Shown: piece after piece, positions 1 through 9,164 of the stretch
How positions within the stretch are numbered: the first letter of the stretch is position 1
Layout of the letters: every line of letters starts with the position of its first letter
Origin: an uncultured Lentisphaeria bacterium
GTDB taxonomy: Bacteria; Verrucomicrobiota; Lentisphaeria; Victivallales; UBA1829
Assembly (NCBI GenBank): GCA_949282305.1
Contig: CASDPB010000011.1
Coordinates: forward strand, 20,585 to 84,584
Direction of reading: 5' to 3'
Length of the DNA: 64,000 bases
Made by a program: the position numbers and the translations under genes
The notes under the pieces: model-generated
What the model was told of the DNA's origin: nothing
Seen by the model: the letters and a program-made list of their open reading frames with translations, nothing else
Database searches by the model: none

Positions 1-25
1 AAGGCGCAGGGCAGGATGATTCGTT

Positions 26-862
26 TCATTTTTGATTCTCCGTTTTATTGGAAAGAAGTTTTTGCGTGATGAAGACTAAGGCAAATGTCATGGCCAGAAA
101 GACCACCGACAAAGCATTGATTACTGCGGGGGTGCCGCGCCTCATGGCGCTTTGAATATAAATGGGAAGCGTCGTGTCCCCTGCGCCTTTCACGAAGAAC
201 GTGATGACGAAATCATCGATCGACAGCGTAAAGGCGAAAAGGGCTCCCGCGATGATTCCCGGGGAGATAACCGGCAGGGTCACACGGAAAAAGGTATAGA
301 GACCGCTTGCTCCGAGATCCTGCGCAGCCTCGACGAGCGAGGAGTCGAACTCCTGGAGCCTTCCGAGGACAACCATTGTGACGTAGCTCATGCAGAAGGT
401 GATGTGGGCGATGATGATCGTCGTCATTCCCAGCTCCATTTCAATTCCGAATACGCGCCTGACCCATTCTCCGCAGACGGAAAGCACGGTCACGAACAGC
501 AGCAGAAGGCTGATTCCCAGCAGGATGTCCGGCACGACCAGTGGCGTATGGACAAGTGCGTAATAGATTCCCCTGAGTCTGCTTCTGGAACGATGAAGCG
601 CCAGCGCGCTGAGCGTTCCGAGCAGAGTCGAGAAAAAAGTCGAGATCAGCGCAATAATCAGTGTGTTCGTCAGGGCTTCCCAGATGGAACGCTCCTGAAA
701 CAGCTTCTGATACCAGATCAGAGAGAACCTGGTCCATGCTCCGCCGTATTTGCTGGCGTTGAAGGATGCGACAGCGACAAGAATCAGCGGCGTATAGAGA
801 AATACCAGCGTCAGGAGCGTGACGATCAGAGGAAAACGGCTGTGTCTGCTGCATTGTTTCAT
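26..862 (-). CDS. potC: Spermidine/putrescine ABC transporter permease PotC
   Basis: Inner-membrane permease of a polyamine importer, about 278 residues and the usual length for PotC. Hydrophobic segments run through the protein, and the ABC-permease EAA loop is visible as EAAQDLGAS followed by LPVISPGI, the site that docks on the ATPase. I start at the ATG at 862 because it forms an ATGA overlap with the potB stop, typical of translational coupling; an in-frame extension to 910 would lie inside potB. Operon order is potA-potB-potC. The binding protein potD is not in the window and may lie beyond the left edge. Family assignment is firm; spermidine versus putrescine preference cannot be read. 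Confidence 0.93.
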   Translation of the reverse strand: MKQCSRHSRFPLIVTLLTLVFLYTPLILVAVASFNASKYGGAWTRFSLIWYQKLFQERSIWEALTNTLIIALISTFFSTLLGTLSALALHRSRSRLRGIYYALVHTPLVVPDILLGISLLLLFVTVLSVCGEWVRRVFGIEMELGMTTIIIAHITFCMSYVTMVVLGRLQEFDSSLVEAAQDLGASGLYTFFRVTLPVISPGIIAGALFAFTLSIDDFVITFFVKGAGDTTLPIYIQSAMRRGTPAVINALSVVFLAMTFALVFITQKLLSNKTENQK

Positions 863-1725
863 TTTGCTTTTTCCCTGTATTTGGACTTTGCCTGTATTTT
901 CCTGAGCCACAATATGCAGACCAGCGGCAGAAAGACCGCCAGCATCAGGAGCGCGGAAAGCGCGCTGGCATGCGGCAGGTTGCGGTCGATGAAGACACGC
1001 TGCGCAATCTTGTCTCCGATGAGTTCATTGGCGGGACCGCCCACCAGATCGGGAATCAGGTAGGCTCCGAACGCCGGAATCAGAACCACCATGACAGCCG
1101 TCCAGATTCCTTTTGCCACGCCGGGCAGGAATACCCGGCGGAATGCGTAAAAGGAGCTTGCCCCGAGGTCTTTGGCAGCGTCAAGCAGTGAGAAATCGAA
1201 TTTTTCGGCGGAAGCGTAGATCGGCAGAACCGCAAACGGAATGTATGTGTAGATCATGACCGCAAGGACTGCCCACTGATTGTAAAGAAGCATGGCGGAG
1301 TCGGGGATCACGCCGGTCAGCACCAGCAGCTTCTTGAAAAATCCGTCCGGATGCAGAAAGACTTTCCATGCGTAGATGCGGATCAGGAAATTAGTCCAGA
1401 AAGGAACGATAATCAGGAGAAGGAAAATATTTTTCAGGCGTGTGCTCATCCGGGAAAGCTGGTAGCTGATCGGGATTGCCACCGCAATGCAGACCGCAGT
1501 GGAAACGATGCCGAGCCACAGTGTCCTCCAGATGATTGCGGGATAGCTGGGATTGCGCAGATCCTGAATGGTCTTCAGCGTCCAGCCGGCACCTATGCCG
1601 CCGTAGGAGTCAACAGGCTTGAACGCCAGCAGGAACACAATCAGCACCGGCAGGGCGTAAAAGATGACGAGCCACAGAAAAGAAGGCGCGCCGAGGATGA
1701 AATTCATGAATTTGCGGCTTTTCAT
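859..1725 (-). CDS. potB: Spermidine/putrescine ABC transporter permease PotB
   Basis: First permease of the polyamine importer, about 288 residues, with six predicted membrane segments and the EAA-type loop DAAKDLGAS followed by LPGVAKGI. The start at 1725 (MKSRKFMNF) is preceded on the minus strand by a G-rich Shine-Dalgarno (CGGGGG) and lies 13 nt after the potA stop. The reading frame extends upstream to 1911, but that part overlaps potA and is not credible. It would pair with PotC to form the channel energised by PotA. Confidence 0.93.
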   Translation of the reverse strand: MKSRKFMNFILGAPSFLWLVIFYALPVLIVFLLAFKPVDSYGGIGAGWTLKTIQDLRNPSYPAIIWRTLWLGIVSTAVCIAVAIPISYQLSRMSTRLKNIFLLLIIVPFWTNFLIRIYAWKVFLHPDGFFKKLLVLTGVIPDSAMLLYNQWAVLAVMIYTYIPFAVLPIYASAEKFDFSLLDAAKDLGASSFYAFRRVFLPGVAKGIWTAVMVVLIPAFGAYLIPDLVGGPANELIGDKIAQRVFIDRNLPHASALSALLMLAVFLPLVCILWLRKIQAKSKYREKAK

Positions 1726-1738
1726 TTCAGCCCCCGGA

Positions 1739-2872
1739 TTAGAGATCGGGCAGGGCGAGGAGCTTTTCATCGTCCTCTGCATAACGGTCAAGCATGTAGG
1801 CGTTGTCCGCCTCGAACCTGAGCCAGACGTCGTCATCCCATTTGATGCGCCGTTCGTCCAGCGCATAACCGTAATGCTGCTTGATGACGGAAATCCGCCA
1901 GTCCTGCACACGCACCCAGTAACGGGTGTGCGCTCCGAGGTAAATCACTTCCTCGACTTTGCCGTGAAGGATGTTCGTATTGGCGTCGCTTTTTTCCGGC
2001 TTGTTCAGGGAGATCATGAATTTTTCCGGGCGGATGCTGATGTGGATGCTTTCACCGACCTGCACCTTTTTGTCGTTATAGAGGCGGATAGGCTGGAACC
2101 CGTCGATTTTCAGATTGCAGTAATCGCCGTCGATGCTTTCCACTGTGCCGGAGAAGAAATTGGTGTCGCCGATGAACGCCGCCACAAAACTGGTGCGGGG
2201 CGCTTCATAGAGTTCCGGCTGTGTGCCGATCTGTTCCACACGGCCGCCGCGGAGTACGGCAATATGGTCGCTGATGCTCATTGCCTCCTGCTGGTCATGG
2301 GTGACGAAGATAAAGGTAATGCCGACGTCGTCATGGATTGTGTCGAGCTCGATCAGCATTCTCTGGCGGAGTTTCAGGTCGAGCGCGGCAAGCGGTTCAT
2401 CCAGAAGCAGGACTTTGGGTTTTGTAATCAGTGCGCGCGCGATTGCGACTCTCTGGCGCTGCCCACCGCTGAGCTGTCCGGGTTTCCGGTTTTCATATCC
2501 GCTCAGTTGAACCAGTTCGACGTATTTCGGAACTTCTTCCGAGATTTTTTTCGGATCGGTTCCCGTTGCCTTCAGCCCGAACGCGATATTTTCCCAGACC
2601 GTCATGTGCGGGAAGAGCGCATAATTCTGGAAGACGGTTCTGACCGCCCTGCGGTTTGCCGGCAGACTGGTGATGTCGATTCCGTCCAGAATCACACGCC
2701 CCGAATCGGGCGGCTCGAAACCGCCGCAGATGCGAAGCAGAGTCGTCTTTCCGCATCCGCTCGGTCCCAGCAGGGAGAACACTTCGCCGGCGTTGATTGA
2801 GAGCGACACATTGTCGAGGACAGTATTTTGCCCGTATCGTTTTGTAATATTCTCAAAGCGCAGGATTTCCAT
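1739..2872 (-). CDS. potA: Spermidine/putrescine ABC transporter ATPase PotA
   Basis: ATP-binding subunit of the polyamine importer, about 377 residues. Walker A GPSGCGKTT lies near residue 36, the signature is LSGGQRQRVAIARAL, Walker B is VLLLDEPLAALD and the switch histidine is in THDQQEAMS. The last 130 residues form the TOBE/OB-like regulatory domain typical of PotA/MalK-type ATPases. The start at 2872 (MEILRFENI) has AAGGAG about 13 nt upstream; a longer start at 2917 is possible but adds a basic tail that the family lacks. It is the first gene of potABC. Confidence 0.94.
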   Translation of the reverse strand: MEILRFENITKRYGQNTVLDNVSLSINAGEVFSLLGPSGCGKTTLLRICGGFEPPDSGRVILDGIDITSLPANRRAVRTVFQNYALFPHMTVWENIAFGLKATGTDPKKISEEVPKYVELVQLSGYENRKPGQLSGGQRQRVAIARALITKPKVLLLDEPLAALDLKLRQRMLIELDTIHDDVGITFIFVTHDQQEAMSISDHIAVLRGGRVEQIGTQPELYEAPRTSFVAAFIGDTNFFSGTVESIDGDYCNLKIDGFQPIRLYNDKKVQVGESIHISIRPEKFMISLNKPEKSDANTNILHGKVEEVIYLGAHTRYWVRVQDWRISVIKQHYGYALDERRIKWDDDVWLRFEADNAYMLDRYAEDDEKLLALPDL

Positions 2873-3037
2873 TTTCCGGGGCGTTCTCCTTCCGTTCCTT
2901 TTCCTTTCTGAAAGCAATGAGGCATTACAATAACATCAGGCTCATTGTTTTTCAATTCGGAAAACAAGAATGTTGGCGAAAAAGCCTCTTCCCCGCGGGG
3001 ACTGCGGAACATGGCGCGGCGCAGCCCCCGAACGGCA

Positions 3038-4651
3038 TTACTCCTCGTCGTCGCTGCTCCTGCCGAGGATTTTTTCGACTTCATGGAGCAGGTTGCCTTC
3101 TCCGAGAATCATCAGGGAGTCGTGCAGCAGAATTTTTGTGCTGCCGCGCGGCACAACGAACTGATGTCCCCGGCGGATCAGCAGAACGAGAGCGCCCGGA
3201 GGCAATCCCAGTTCGGACAGCCGTTTTCCGATGAAAGGCGCCGACTCCATGACCTCGAATTCCTTCATTTCTCCGTCGAGAGTCCCCGTGTTTTCAAATT
3301 CAAGCGGGACACGGGGAGAAACCTTGAGCGGTTTGTCCAGCCCCAGGAGCTTTGCAAACGGCATCAGGGTCTTGCCCTGAAACACCACGGAAGTCAAAAC
3401 GATCAGGAACACGATATTGAACATGACGTTGGAATCGGGGATGCTGTCTTTGTACATCAGCGGAAATGTGGCAAGCATGATCGGCGCTCCGCCCCGCAGT
3501 CCGACCCAGGAAACGAAAGTGCGCTCCTTCATGGTGAACTTGCTTCCGATCATGCACAGGAACACGACGAGCGGGCGTGCGACAAACATCATAATCAGGC
3601 TGACACCCAGTCCCAGCCAGATCGCCTTCAGAAGCCCGGACGGAAACACCAGCAGTCCGAGCATACCGAAGAGCGTCACCTGCATCAGCCAGGCAATGCC
3701 GTCATGGAAACGCCCGAGCCCGTATTGATAGGTGAATTTGCTGTTGCCCATCATCATGCCGCAGACATACACCGCCATGAACCCGTTGCCGCGCAGGTAT
3801 TCCACTCCGAAGCCCCAGTCGGCGATTCCGTAAGTCAGCAGGACAACGCCGATGCCGATGACGTAGTAAAGTCCGTCATAGTCGAAGTCGATTTTGTCGA
3901 AATACCTGGCGGCGAGCCATCCGATCAGCAGTCCCAGCAGAATTCCGATTCCCATGCGCATGGGGAACGTCCAGAGTATCGACCAGTAGCTTGTAGTCTC
4001 CGGGCGCGTGATTACGTCGATCATGAACAGTGTCAGGAATGTCGCCATCGGATCGTTGCTTCCCGATTCATACTCAAGCAGAGGCTGGAGCTTTCCCTTC
4101 AGACTGACGCTTTTGCTGCGCAGGATCGCAAACACCGCCGCGGCATCGGTGGAGGAGACGATGGAGCCGAGCAGCAGGCACCACGGCAGCGGGTAGTTCA
4201 GCCCGAGCAGACGGAAAAATCCGTAAGCGCCGACCCCCACGGCAACCGCGGTCAGAAGCACTCCGACACTGGAAAGAATACTGCCGTAGCCGATTACGCT
4301 CTTTACGGACTTCCAGCTGGTGTCATAACCGCCGGAATAGAGAATGAACGCCATGGCGATTGTCCCGATGATGTTGGCGGAGAAGGCGTCCTCATAGTAA
4401 ATTCCGCCGAATCCCTCGCTGCCGGCAAGCATGCCGACCGCAAGGAACATGACGAGAACGGGGACATTGATCCAGTTCGCGACGCGGCTCAGAAAGTAAC
4501 TGACAGGTTTTACCGGATGCTGGGTGGCGGAGGAAATCCGCCGGGAACAGGCGTTGACAATGCTGGCGAGTTTGCTTGAGGTCGCACCTACAAGAATCAG
4601 AACCGCCACGATCGTGAGGGAAACAGATAGATTGAATGCAAGTTTTTCCAT
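3038..4651 (-). CDS. nhaP2: Potassium/proton antiporter, CPA1 family (NhaP2/CvrA-like)
   Basis: Predicted K+/H+ (possibly Na+/H+) antiporter of 537 residues. The first ~400 residues form about 12-13 membrane segments with the CPA1 core, including the SSTDAAAVFAIL motif that carries the conserved aspartate of TM5. The cytoplasmic tail (about 430-537) contains a TrkA-C/RCK_C-like domain, as in NhaP2/CvrA. The role would be control of cytoplasmic K+ and pH. It is a single gene on the minus strand, separated from potA by 165 nt. The Shine-Dalgarno ahead of the ATG at 4651 is weak. Ion specificity is inferred from family only. Confidence 0.87.
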   Translation of the reverse strand: MEKLAFNLSVSLTIVAVLILVGATSSKLASIVNACSRRISSATQHPVKPVSYFLSRVANWINVPVLVMFLAVGMLAGSEGFGGIYYEDAFSANIIGTIAMAFILYSGGYDTSWKSVKSVIGYGSILSSVGVLLTAVAVGVGAYGFFRLLGLNYPLPWCLLLGSIVSSTDAAAVFAILRSKSVSLKGKLQPLLEYESGSNDPMATFLTLFMIDVITRPETTSYWSILWTFPMRMGIGILLGLLIGWLAARYFDKIDFDYDGLYYVIGIGVVLLTYGIADWGFGVEYLRGNGFMAVYVCGMMMGNSKFTYQYGLGRFHDGIAWLMQVTLFGMLGLLVFPSGLLKAIWLGLGVSLIMMFVARPLVVFLCMIGSKFTMKERTFVSWVGLRGGAPIMLATFPLMYKDSIPDSNVMFNIVFLIVLTSVVFQGKTLMPFAKLLGLDKPLKVSPRVPLEFENTGTLDGEMKEFEVMESAPFIGKRLSELGLPPGALVLLIRRGHQFVVPRGSTKILLHDSLMILGEGNLLHEVEKILGRSSDDEE

Positions 4652-4968
4652 GAATGAAATCCAGAAATATAAGGTTGAAAAAGAAAAATCAGGTAAGGCT
4701 GCTCTTCAGGGGAAGCCGGGGACTGGCGCGGGCGCCGCAGGAACCGGTCGGAACATCGCTGGAAATGTCGTTTCCGGGGAAGGCGCAGTAGCTTTCCTTT
4801 CTGGCGGCAAAAGAAAAATTTCCCGGAAAGCCTTCTGAAATCAGGCTGGAACCGGAACGCGCCGGAAACTGAAAGCAGCTTTTCTTTTTCGGTATCAGGA
4901 TGATGTTTTTCGATTGTGCCGCACCGCGGGAACAGGTGACGGCGGATCCTGCCGGAGAAAACATGAAG

Positions 4969-4987
4969 TCCGTTCTTGAAGAACGGA
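4969..4987. repeat. Perfect 19-nt palindrome (operator-like)
   Basis: TCCGTTCTT-G-AAGAACGGA has 9-nt arms around one central base. It lies in the spacer between two divergent genes, about 290 nt upstream of the FlaR-like gene. No T-run follows on either strand, so a terminator is unlikely and a dyad protein-binding site is the simpler reading. No regulator is obvious next to it. Confidence 0.4.
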
Positions 4988-5218
4988 TTCCGGAGTTTCC
5001 GCCGGGCAAAAGGCAAAACGAAGCAAGTTGAATCAGAATGATAAAACGAAGCATTGAAGTTCCCTGTTCCAGCTGAGTTGCCATAAAGTAACATGACGAT
5101 GAAACTTTTCAATAAGAAAACTTGAAAAAAATCCTTTTTTGTAATCTGCGGGGGAGGTGTCACGCAGCGGATTTTCCAACGGGGGATGTCCTGCGAAGGA
5201 AAACAGGACGGAGAAGGC

Positions 5219-5246
5219 TTGCAAGCGGGAAAAATGCGGATATATT
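5219..5246 (+). promoter_or_regulatory. Sigma-70-type promoter of the FlaR-like gene
   Basis: TTGCAA at 5219-5224, a 16-nt spacer and TATATT at 5241-5246. The implied start site is about 20 nt upstream of the ATG at 5275. Found by eye. Confidence 0.5.
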
Positions 5247-5274
5247 GCCGTGAAACGGGAAAGGCTGGATTTGC

Positions 5275-5784
5275 ATGAAAAGGATTCTGATTGTCGGCTG
5301 CGGCGGCGCGGGAAAAACCACATTGTCCCGCGCGCTTGGAGAAAAACTCCGGATTCCGGTTTATCATCTGGACCGCTATTTCTGGAAGCCGGGATGGGTG
5401 GAGGAGCCGAAGGAGAAATTTGACGCCGTTCTCGGAGAACTGCTCCGGCGGGATGCGTGGATTATGGACGGCAATTACGGGCGCACGTTTCCCGAACGCC
5501 TCAAATATGCGGATACGGTGATTTTCCTGAGATATTCGCGCCGGGTCTGTCTCTGCCGCATTCTGAAGCGTTACCTGACTTATCGCGGCAGGACACGCCC
5601 CGACCTGACGGAAGGCTGTTCCGAACGTCTGAACCTTGAGTTCCTGCGCTATATCTGGACTTACAACCGCAGGATGCTGCCGAGGATGGAGGCATATCTG
5701 AAAGAGATGCCGGAAGGATGCGCTCTGCATGTCTTTCGCGATCCCGGGGAAACCGGGGCGTTTTTACGCCGTCTGGAACAGTGA
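5275..5784 (+). CDS. P-loop NTPase, DNA topology modulation protein (FlaR)-like
   Basis: A 169-residue protein of the FlaR/adenylate-kinase-like P-loop family. The Walker A motif GCGGAGKTT lies at residues 8-16, a YHLDRYFWKPGW segment follows at about 29-40, and WIMDGNYGRT near residue 61 is typical of this family. These proteins resemble nucleoside-phosphate kinases; the historical name comes from an effect on DNA supercoiling and the biochemical substrate is unsettled. The ATG at 5275 has AAAGG upstream and a good promoter (5219-5246). It faces the htrA-sixA pair and appears monocistronic. Confidence 0.8.
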   Translation: MKRILIVGCGGAGKTTLSRALGEKLRIPVYHLDRYFWKPGWVEEPKEKFDAVLGELLRRDAWIMDGNYGRTFPERLKYADTVIFLRYSRRVCLCRILKRYLTYRGRTRPDLTEGCSERLNLEFLRYIWTYNRRMLPRMEAYLKEMPEGCALHVFRDPGETGAFLRRLEQ

Positions 5785-5867
5785 CAGTGTGGGAAATGCT
5801 GTTGAATCTCCTTGCGGAGTTCTGAACGAAGCGGAACTTTGCCGCCGGGGGGATTCGCTTCGCCGCG

Positions 5868-6347
5868 TCAGCAGTTCTGAAAACGCAGTGCCGGAGGTGT
5901 TGACTCTATCTTTTTCCAGCATTCCGCGGGGAATTCAAGAGAGCAGACGGAGCAGGTGGGGAAGGAACCTGAAAACTGCGGATACAGACGCAGGATCAGT
6001 TCCGCGACAGTCGGATTGTGCCCGAACAGAATGACACGGCTGACTGCGTCGTCCCAATGTGAAATGACCTGCATGATGTCGGATGCGGAACCCGTGTAGA
6101 TCAGCATGTCCGTGATTACGGCGTCCTGCGGGATGTGGAACGCGGCGGCGAAAATGTGCGCGGTCTGCATCGCTCTCTGCGCGGGGCTGGAGACCAGCAT
6201 TTCCGGGGCGGGGATGTTCCGCGCCGTTTTCTGCGATATCTGATCCGCCTGCCGGATGCCGTGTTTCGTAAGGGATCGTTCAAAATCGGAGTGAAGGCTT
6301 CTGAGCGGTTCCGCTTCCGCATGGCGCACAATGGTCAAATGTTTCAT
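5868..6347 (-). CDS. sixA: Phosphohistidine phosphatase SixA-like
   Basis: Histidine-phosphatase superfamily protein of 159 residues. The catalytic RHAEAEP motif lies at residues 8-14 with the phospho-accepting His9. The second catalytic histidine is in GHNPTVAEL. SixA enzymes remove phosphate from histidine-containing phosphotransfer domains or PTS components. Start at 6347 (MKHLTIVRH) with GGGAG upstream; the open frame continues into htrA but is not coding there. It follows htrA by 17 nt, so the two are probably co-transcribed. The actual phosphoprotein target is unknown. Confidence 0.85.
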   Translation of the reverse strand: MKHLTIVRHAEAEPLRSLHSDFERSLTKHGIRQADQISQKTARNIPAPEMLVSSPAQRAMQTAHIFAAAFHIPQDAVITDMLIYTGSASDIMQVISHWDDAVSRVILFGHNPTVAELILRLYPQFSGSFPTCSVCSLEFPAECWKKIESTPPALRFQNC

Positions 6348-6364
6348 GATCGGTTCTCCCTTTG

Positions 6365-7750
6365 TTATCTGACCGGCAGCTTCACCATCTGCTTGGCAAG
6401 ATAGTGTTTTCCGGCGATTGTGACAGGCGTGATGAAAACCGCTTCTGCGGTGTCGTTGTAATGAAGATGGGTCATTGCCACTGCCAGATCTGTTGCCGAG
6501 TTGATGTTGGTGGAGTTGATCTTCACCAGCAGATCGCCCCGTTTGATTTCCGATGGAGTGTTCGGCAGAATGCCGCATACCACCAGTCCGGAGTCCACGG
6601 CATAGGGGATTTCCCGCGCCAGTTCCGGCGTGATGATGGCGAGATCAAGCCCGAGCTTTTCCCTTGCAGTTTCGACAGCGTTGTGGTAGGTGAGCTGGCG
6701 CGGCATGATCTTATACTGTCTTCCGGATGCTGTTTCGAGCGTGACCGGCTGTCCCGGTTCCAATGCGATGAGTTTCCGGCTGAGATCCAGCAGACCGCAA
6801 AGTTTTTTTCCGTTGAATGAGACGATGACATCGTTTTTCCGGAGTCCGGCTTCGGCAGCCGGAGAGCCGTGAATGATGTCCGACACAATGATTTCGCAGG
6901 TGTCGTTTTCCAGCTTTCTCTGTCCGGGGACGATTCCGAGATAGAGATGCCTGAAGCGTTCCGGGAGCATCCACTTGGCGATGACGTTTTCAATGCGCAG
7001 CAGGGGAATGGCGAATCCGATTCCGGGGGCGTTTTCATAGACGGACATGTTCATGCCGATCACTTCTCCGTCAATATTGATGAGCGGTCCGCCGCTGTTG
7101 CCGGGGTATACGATGGCGTCCGTCTGGAGGATGTCGGAGAAGATGACGCGGCCCTTGTAGGTGAACTTGCGCATTTTCCCGCTGAGCGTTCCGACGGAAA
7201 TGGAACTGTCCAGCCCGAACGGGTTTCCCACGGCGATCACGGTTTCTCCGAGATAGAGCTTTCCGGTATTGTCGCAGGTGATCGCCTGAAGATTCGGCGG
7301 GGGATTTTTGATGCGGAGCAGTGCAATGTCGTTGACCTGGTCATCCGCCACGATGTTGGCGTCGCAGGCTTTGCCGTCGGTCAGCGTGACCATGATGCGC
7401 GTTGCCCGGTTCACGACGTGCGCATTGGTGACTACGAGTCCCGATTTGTCGATGATGAAGCCGCTGCCGAGAGAGTAGGTTTTCTGCTGTTTCTGCGCAT
7501 TGATGAATTCGTCGAACAGGTTCTGGTAGGGACCGTTCTGTGCATCTCGCGTCACAATTCGCTCCGTGCCGATATTGACCACGGCGGGCATGACTTTTTC
7601 AATCGCTTTCACCACTTCGTTGCGGCGTCTCGATTCTCCCCGCACCTCCGGATCTGCCGGCGATTCCGCGTGTTCCGGCGGGAAAACGAGAAAAGCAAGC
7701 ACAATTATCAGCAGTGCAATGACAAATAGACTTGATTTTTTCGCATTCAT
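6365..7750 (-). CDS. Periplasmic serine protease, HtrA/DegP family
   Basis: Trypsin-like periplasmic protease of 461 residues for envelope protein quality control. An N-terminal membrane anchor or signal segment spans residues 7-23. The catalytic triad is visible: His111 (TNAHVVN), Asp141 (NDIALLRI) and Ser219 (GNSGGPL). Two PDZ-like domains follow at about 265-345 and 365-450. Start at 7750 (MNAKKSSLF) with AAGGA upstream; the open frame runs further, to 8473, only because the opposite DUF2851 gene leaves it open. It is divergent from DUF2851 and is followed by sixA. Confidence 0.92.
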   Translation of the reverse strand: MNAKKSSLFVIALLIIVLAFLVFPPEHAESPADPEVRGESRRRNEVVKAIEKVMPAVVNIGTERIVTRDAQNGPYQNLFDEFINAQKQQKTYSLGSGFIIDKSGLVVTNAHVVNRATRIMVTLTDGKACDANIVADDQVNDIALLRIKNPPPNLQAITCDNTGKLYLGETVIAVGNPFGLDSSISVGTLSGKMRKFTYKGRVIFSDILQTDAIVYPGNSGGPLINIDGEVIGMNMSVYENAPGIGFAIPLLRIENVIAKWMLPERFRHLYLGIVPGQRKLENDTCEIIVSDIIHGSPAAEAGLRKNDVIVSFNGKKLCGLLDLSRKLIALEPGQPVTLETASGRQYKIMPRQLTYHNAVETAREKLGLDLAIITPELAREIPYAVDSGLVVCGILPNTPSEIKRGDLLVKINSTNINSATDLAVAMTHLHYNDTAEAVFITPVTIAGKHYLAKQMVKLPVR

Positions 7751-7804
7751 GATAAATATTTCCTTATGATGATTCAGTTTAAGAATAACCGACAACGGGA
7801 AAAA

Positions 7805-9154
7805 ATGCAAACGGAAAAACAAAATATTCCGGAGAGTTTTCAGATCGCGGAAATGGAATACGCCTATGAGTCGGAGATGCAGTCCGCCTGGGACCGCCTT
7901 CCGAACGGCGTTTCGTTGCGTCTGAACGACGGTTCCACCGCCGTGATTCTTTCTCATGGAATCTGGAATCTGGAAGCGGGACCGGATTTCCTGAACGCGA
8001 AGATCATGCGGAACGGCAGGATTATGCGCGGCGATATTGAACTTCACCGGAAAAGTTCCGATTTCATCCGTCACGGACATCTGGAGGATCCCGCCTACAG
8101 CGACGTGATTCTGCATGTCGTCTCGGAGGATGACCTGGCGAATGATCCTTCGGCTCCTCTGCGCGAACTGCCGGTTTACATCATGCACGACGGGGAGTTC
8201 GAGGCGATTCTTGCCAATCCTCCGAAAGGTTCCTGCTGCCGGATTTTTCCGTTCATGGAGGATGCGGAGCTCTGTTCCTTTTTCACGGACGCGGGGGTGG
8301 AACGGATGTACAGAAAATCGGAGGCGGTTCTTGCCAATATGATTGCCTCCGGCAGCAGTTACGGTTTTCTGGAACGGCTGTTTTCCGCGGCGGGATACAA
8401 GAACAACTCCATCCCGTTCCGTGATCTGCTGACCCGTTACATGAAATATCCGGAAGAGATAAGGCGAGAGCATTTCCGGGCGATTCTATGGGGGGAGTCC
8501 GGGATGCTGCCCGATCCTTCCCGCGAAATTCTCCCGCCGGAAAACGTGGAGTATGCCAAAACTCTCTGGAATGAATTCTGGACGCTGCGTCTGCGCGCCC
8601 TGCCGCAGATAGAGTGGCGGCGCGACTCGGTGCGCCCCGCGAACACTCCGGAGCGGCGTCTGGCGATGATCTGCGCTCTCATCGAACGGTTCACCGAGGA
8701 TCCGCTTCCAGCATTTTCGGAAGACCTGGCATCCATGGATTCCGGGGCGTTTCTGAAGAAATACATGCACCTGTTCCAATGTTCCGACGGATTCTGGGAC
8801 CGCCGTTTCACGTTCCGTTCGGAGCCGTTGAACCGTCCTCTTGCCGTCCTGAGCGCTTCGCGTTCGCGGACTTTCCTGGTGGATGTGCTGATGCCCTCGC
8901 TTCTCGCCTATGCGAAACTGCACTCGGACGAGGCTTTGACGGAAGCCGCTCTGCGCTTCCTGAAAATCCTGCCGGCGACGGAAAGCAATACGGTTTTCCG
9001 CAATGCCCTGAAGACATGGTTCAGGGGAGGGGAGGCGCGCATGGAAAAACTATTCTCCTCCGCCGTGATGCGGCAGGGGTGTATTCATATCTATAAAAAC
9101 TACTGCGAGGAGACCGCCGCTGACTGCGAATCGTGTCTTCTTGCGAACTCATAG
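7805..9154 (+). CDS. DUF2851 family protein
   Basis: About 449 residues, matching the DUF2851 family in length and in the conserved N-terminal region (WNLEAGPDFLNA near residue 50, then GDIELH and the SSDFIRHGH segment). DUF2851 is common in Bacteroidota and has no established function. No signal peptide or membrane segment is visible. The C-terminus has a cysteine group in YCEETAADCESCL. I prefer the ATG at 7805, which has GGGA upstream, to the ATG at 7766, which has no Shine-Dalgarno. The DUF523 gene follows within 10 nt, indicating an operon. Confidence 0.83.
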   Translation: MQTEKQNIPESFQIAEMEYAYESEMQSAWDRLPNGVSLRLNDGSTAVILSHGIWNLEAGPDFLNAKIMRNGRIMRGDIELHRKSSDFIRHGHLEDPAYSDVILHVVSEDDLANDPSAPLRELPVYIMHDGEFEAILANPPKGSCCRIFPFMEDAELCSFFTDAGVERMYRKSEAVLANMIASGSSYGFLERLFSAAGYKNNSIPFRDLLTRYMKYPEEIRREHFRAILWGESGMLPDPSREILPPENVEYAKTLWNEFWTLRLRALPQIEWRRDSVRPANTPERRLAMICALIERFTEDPLPAFSEDLASMDSGAFLKKYMHLFQCSDGFWDRRFTFRSEPLNRPLAVLSASRSRTFLVDVLMPSLLAYAKLHSDEALTEAALRFLKILPATESNTVFRNALKTWFRGGEARMEKLFSSAVMRQGCIHIYKNYCEETAADCESCLLANS

Positions 9155-9164
9155 GATGACCATT

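Larger units (their letters stand above)
4652..5274. other. Intergenic region, no convincing gene
   Basis: A 623-nt gap between the divergent antiporter and FlaR-like genes. A minus-strand frame (4689-5084, internal ATG at 5054) begins with a signal-peptide-like stretch, but the rest looks like non-coding translation rich in Ser, Pro and Cys, so I do not call it. The region holds a perfect palindrome at 4969-4987 and a promoter for the plus-strand gene at 5219-5246. Confidence 0.5.

Noticed and set aside
2945..4579. 544-codon plus-strand frame over the antiporter gene
   Set aside because: Its His/Gln/Asp-rich translation is typical of the complement of a membrane-protein gene; the antiporter on the other strand is unambiguous.
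4689..5084. 131-codon minus-strand frame with a signal-peptide-like start
   Set aside because: Only the first ~20 residues after the ATG at 5054 look protein-like. The rest is low-quality sequence with no domain, and it lies in a long spacer.
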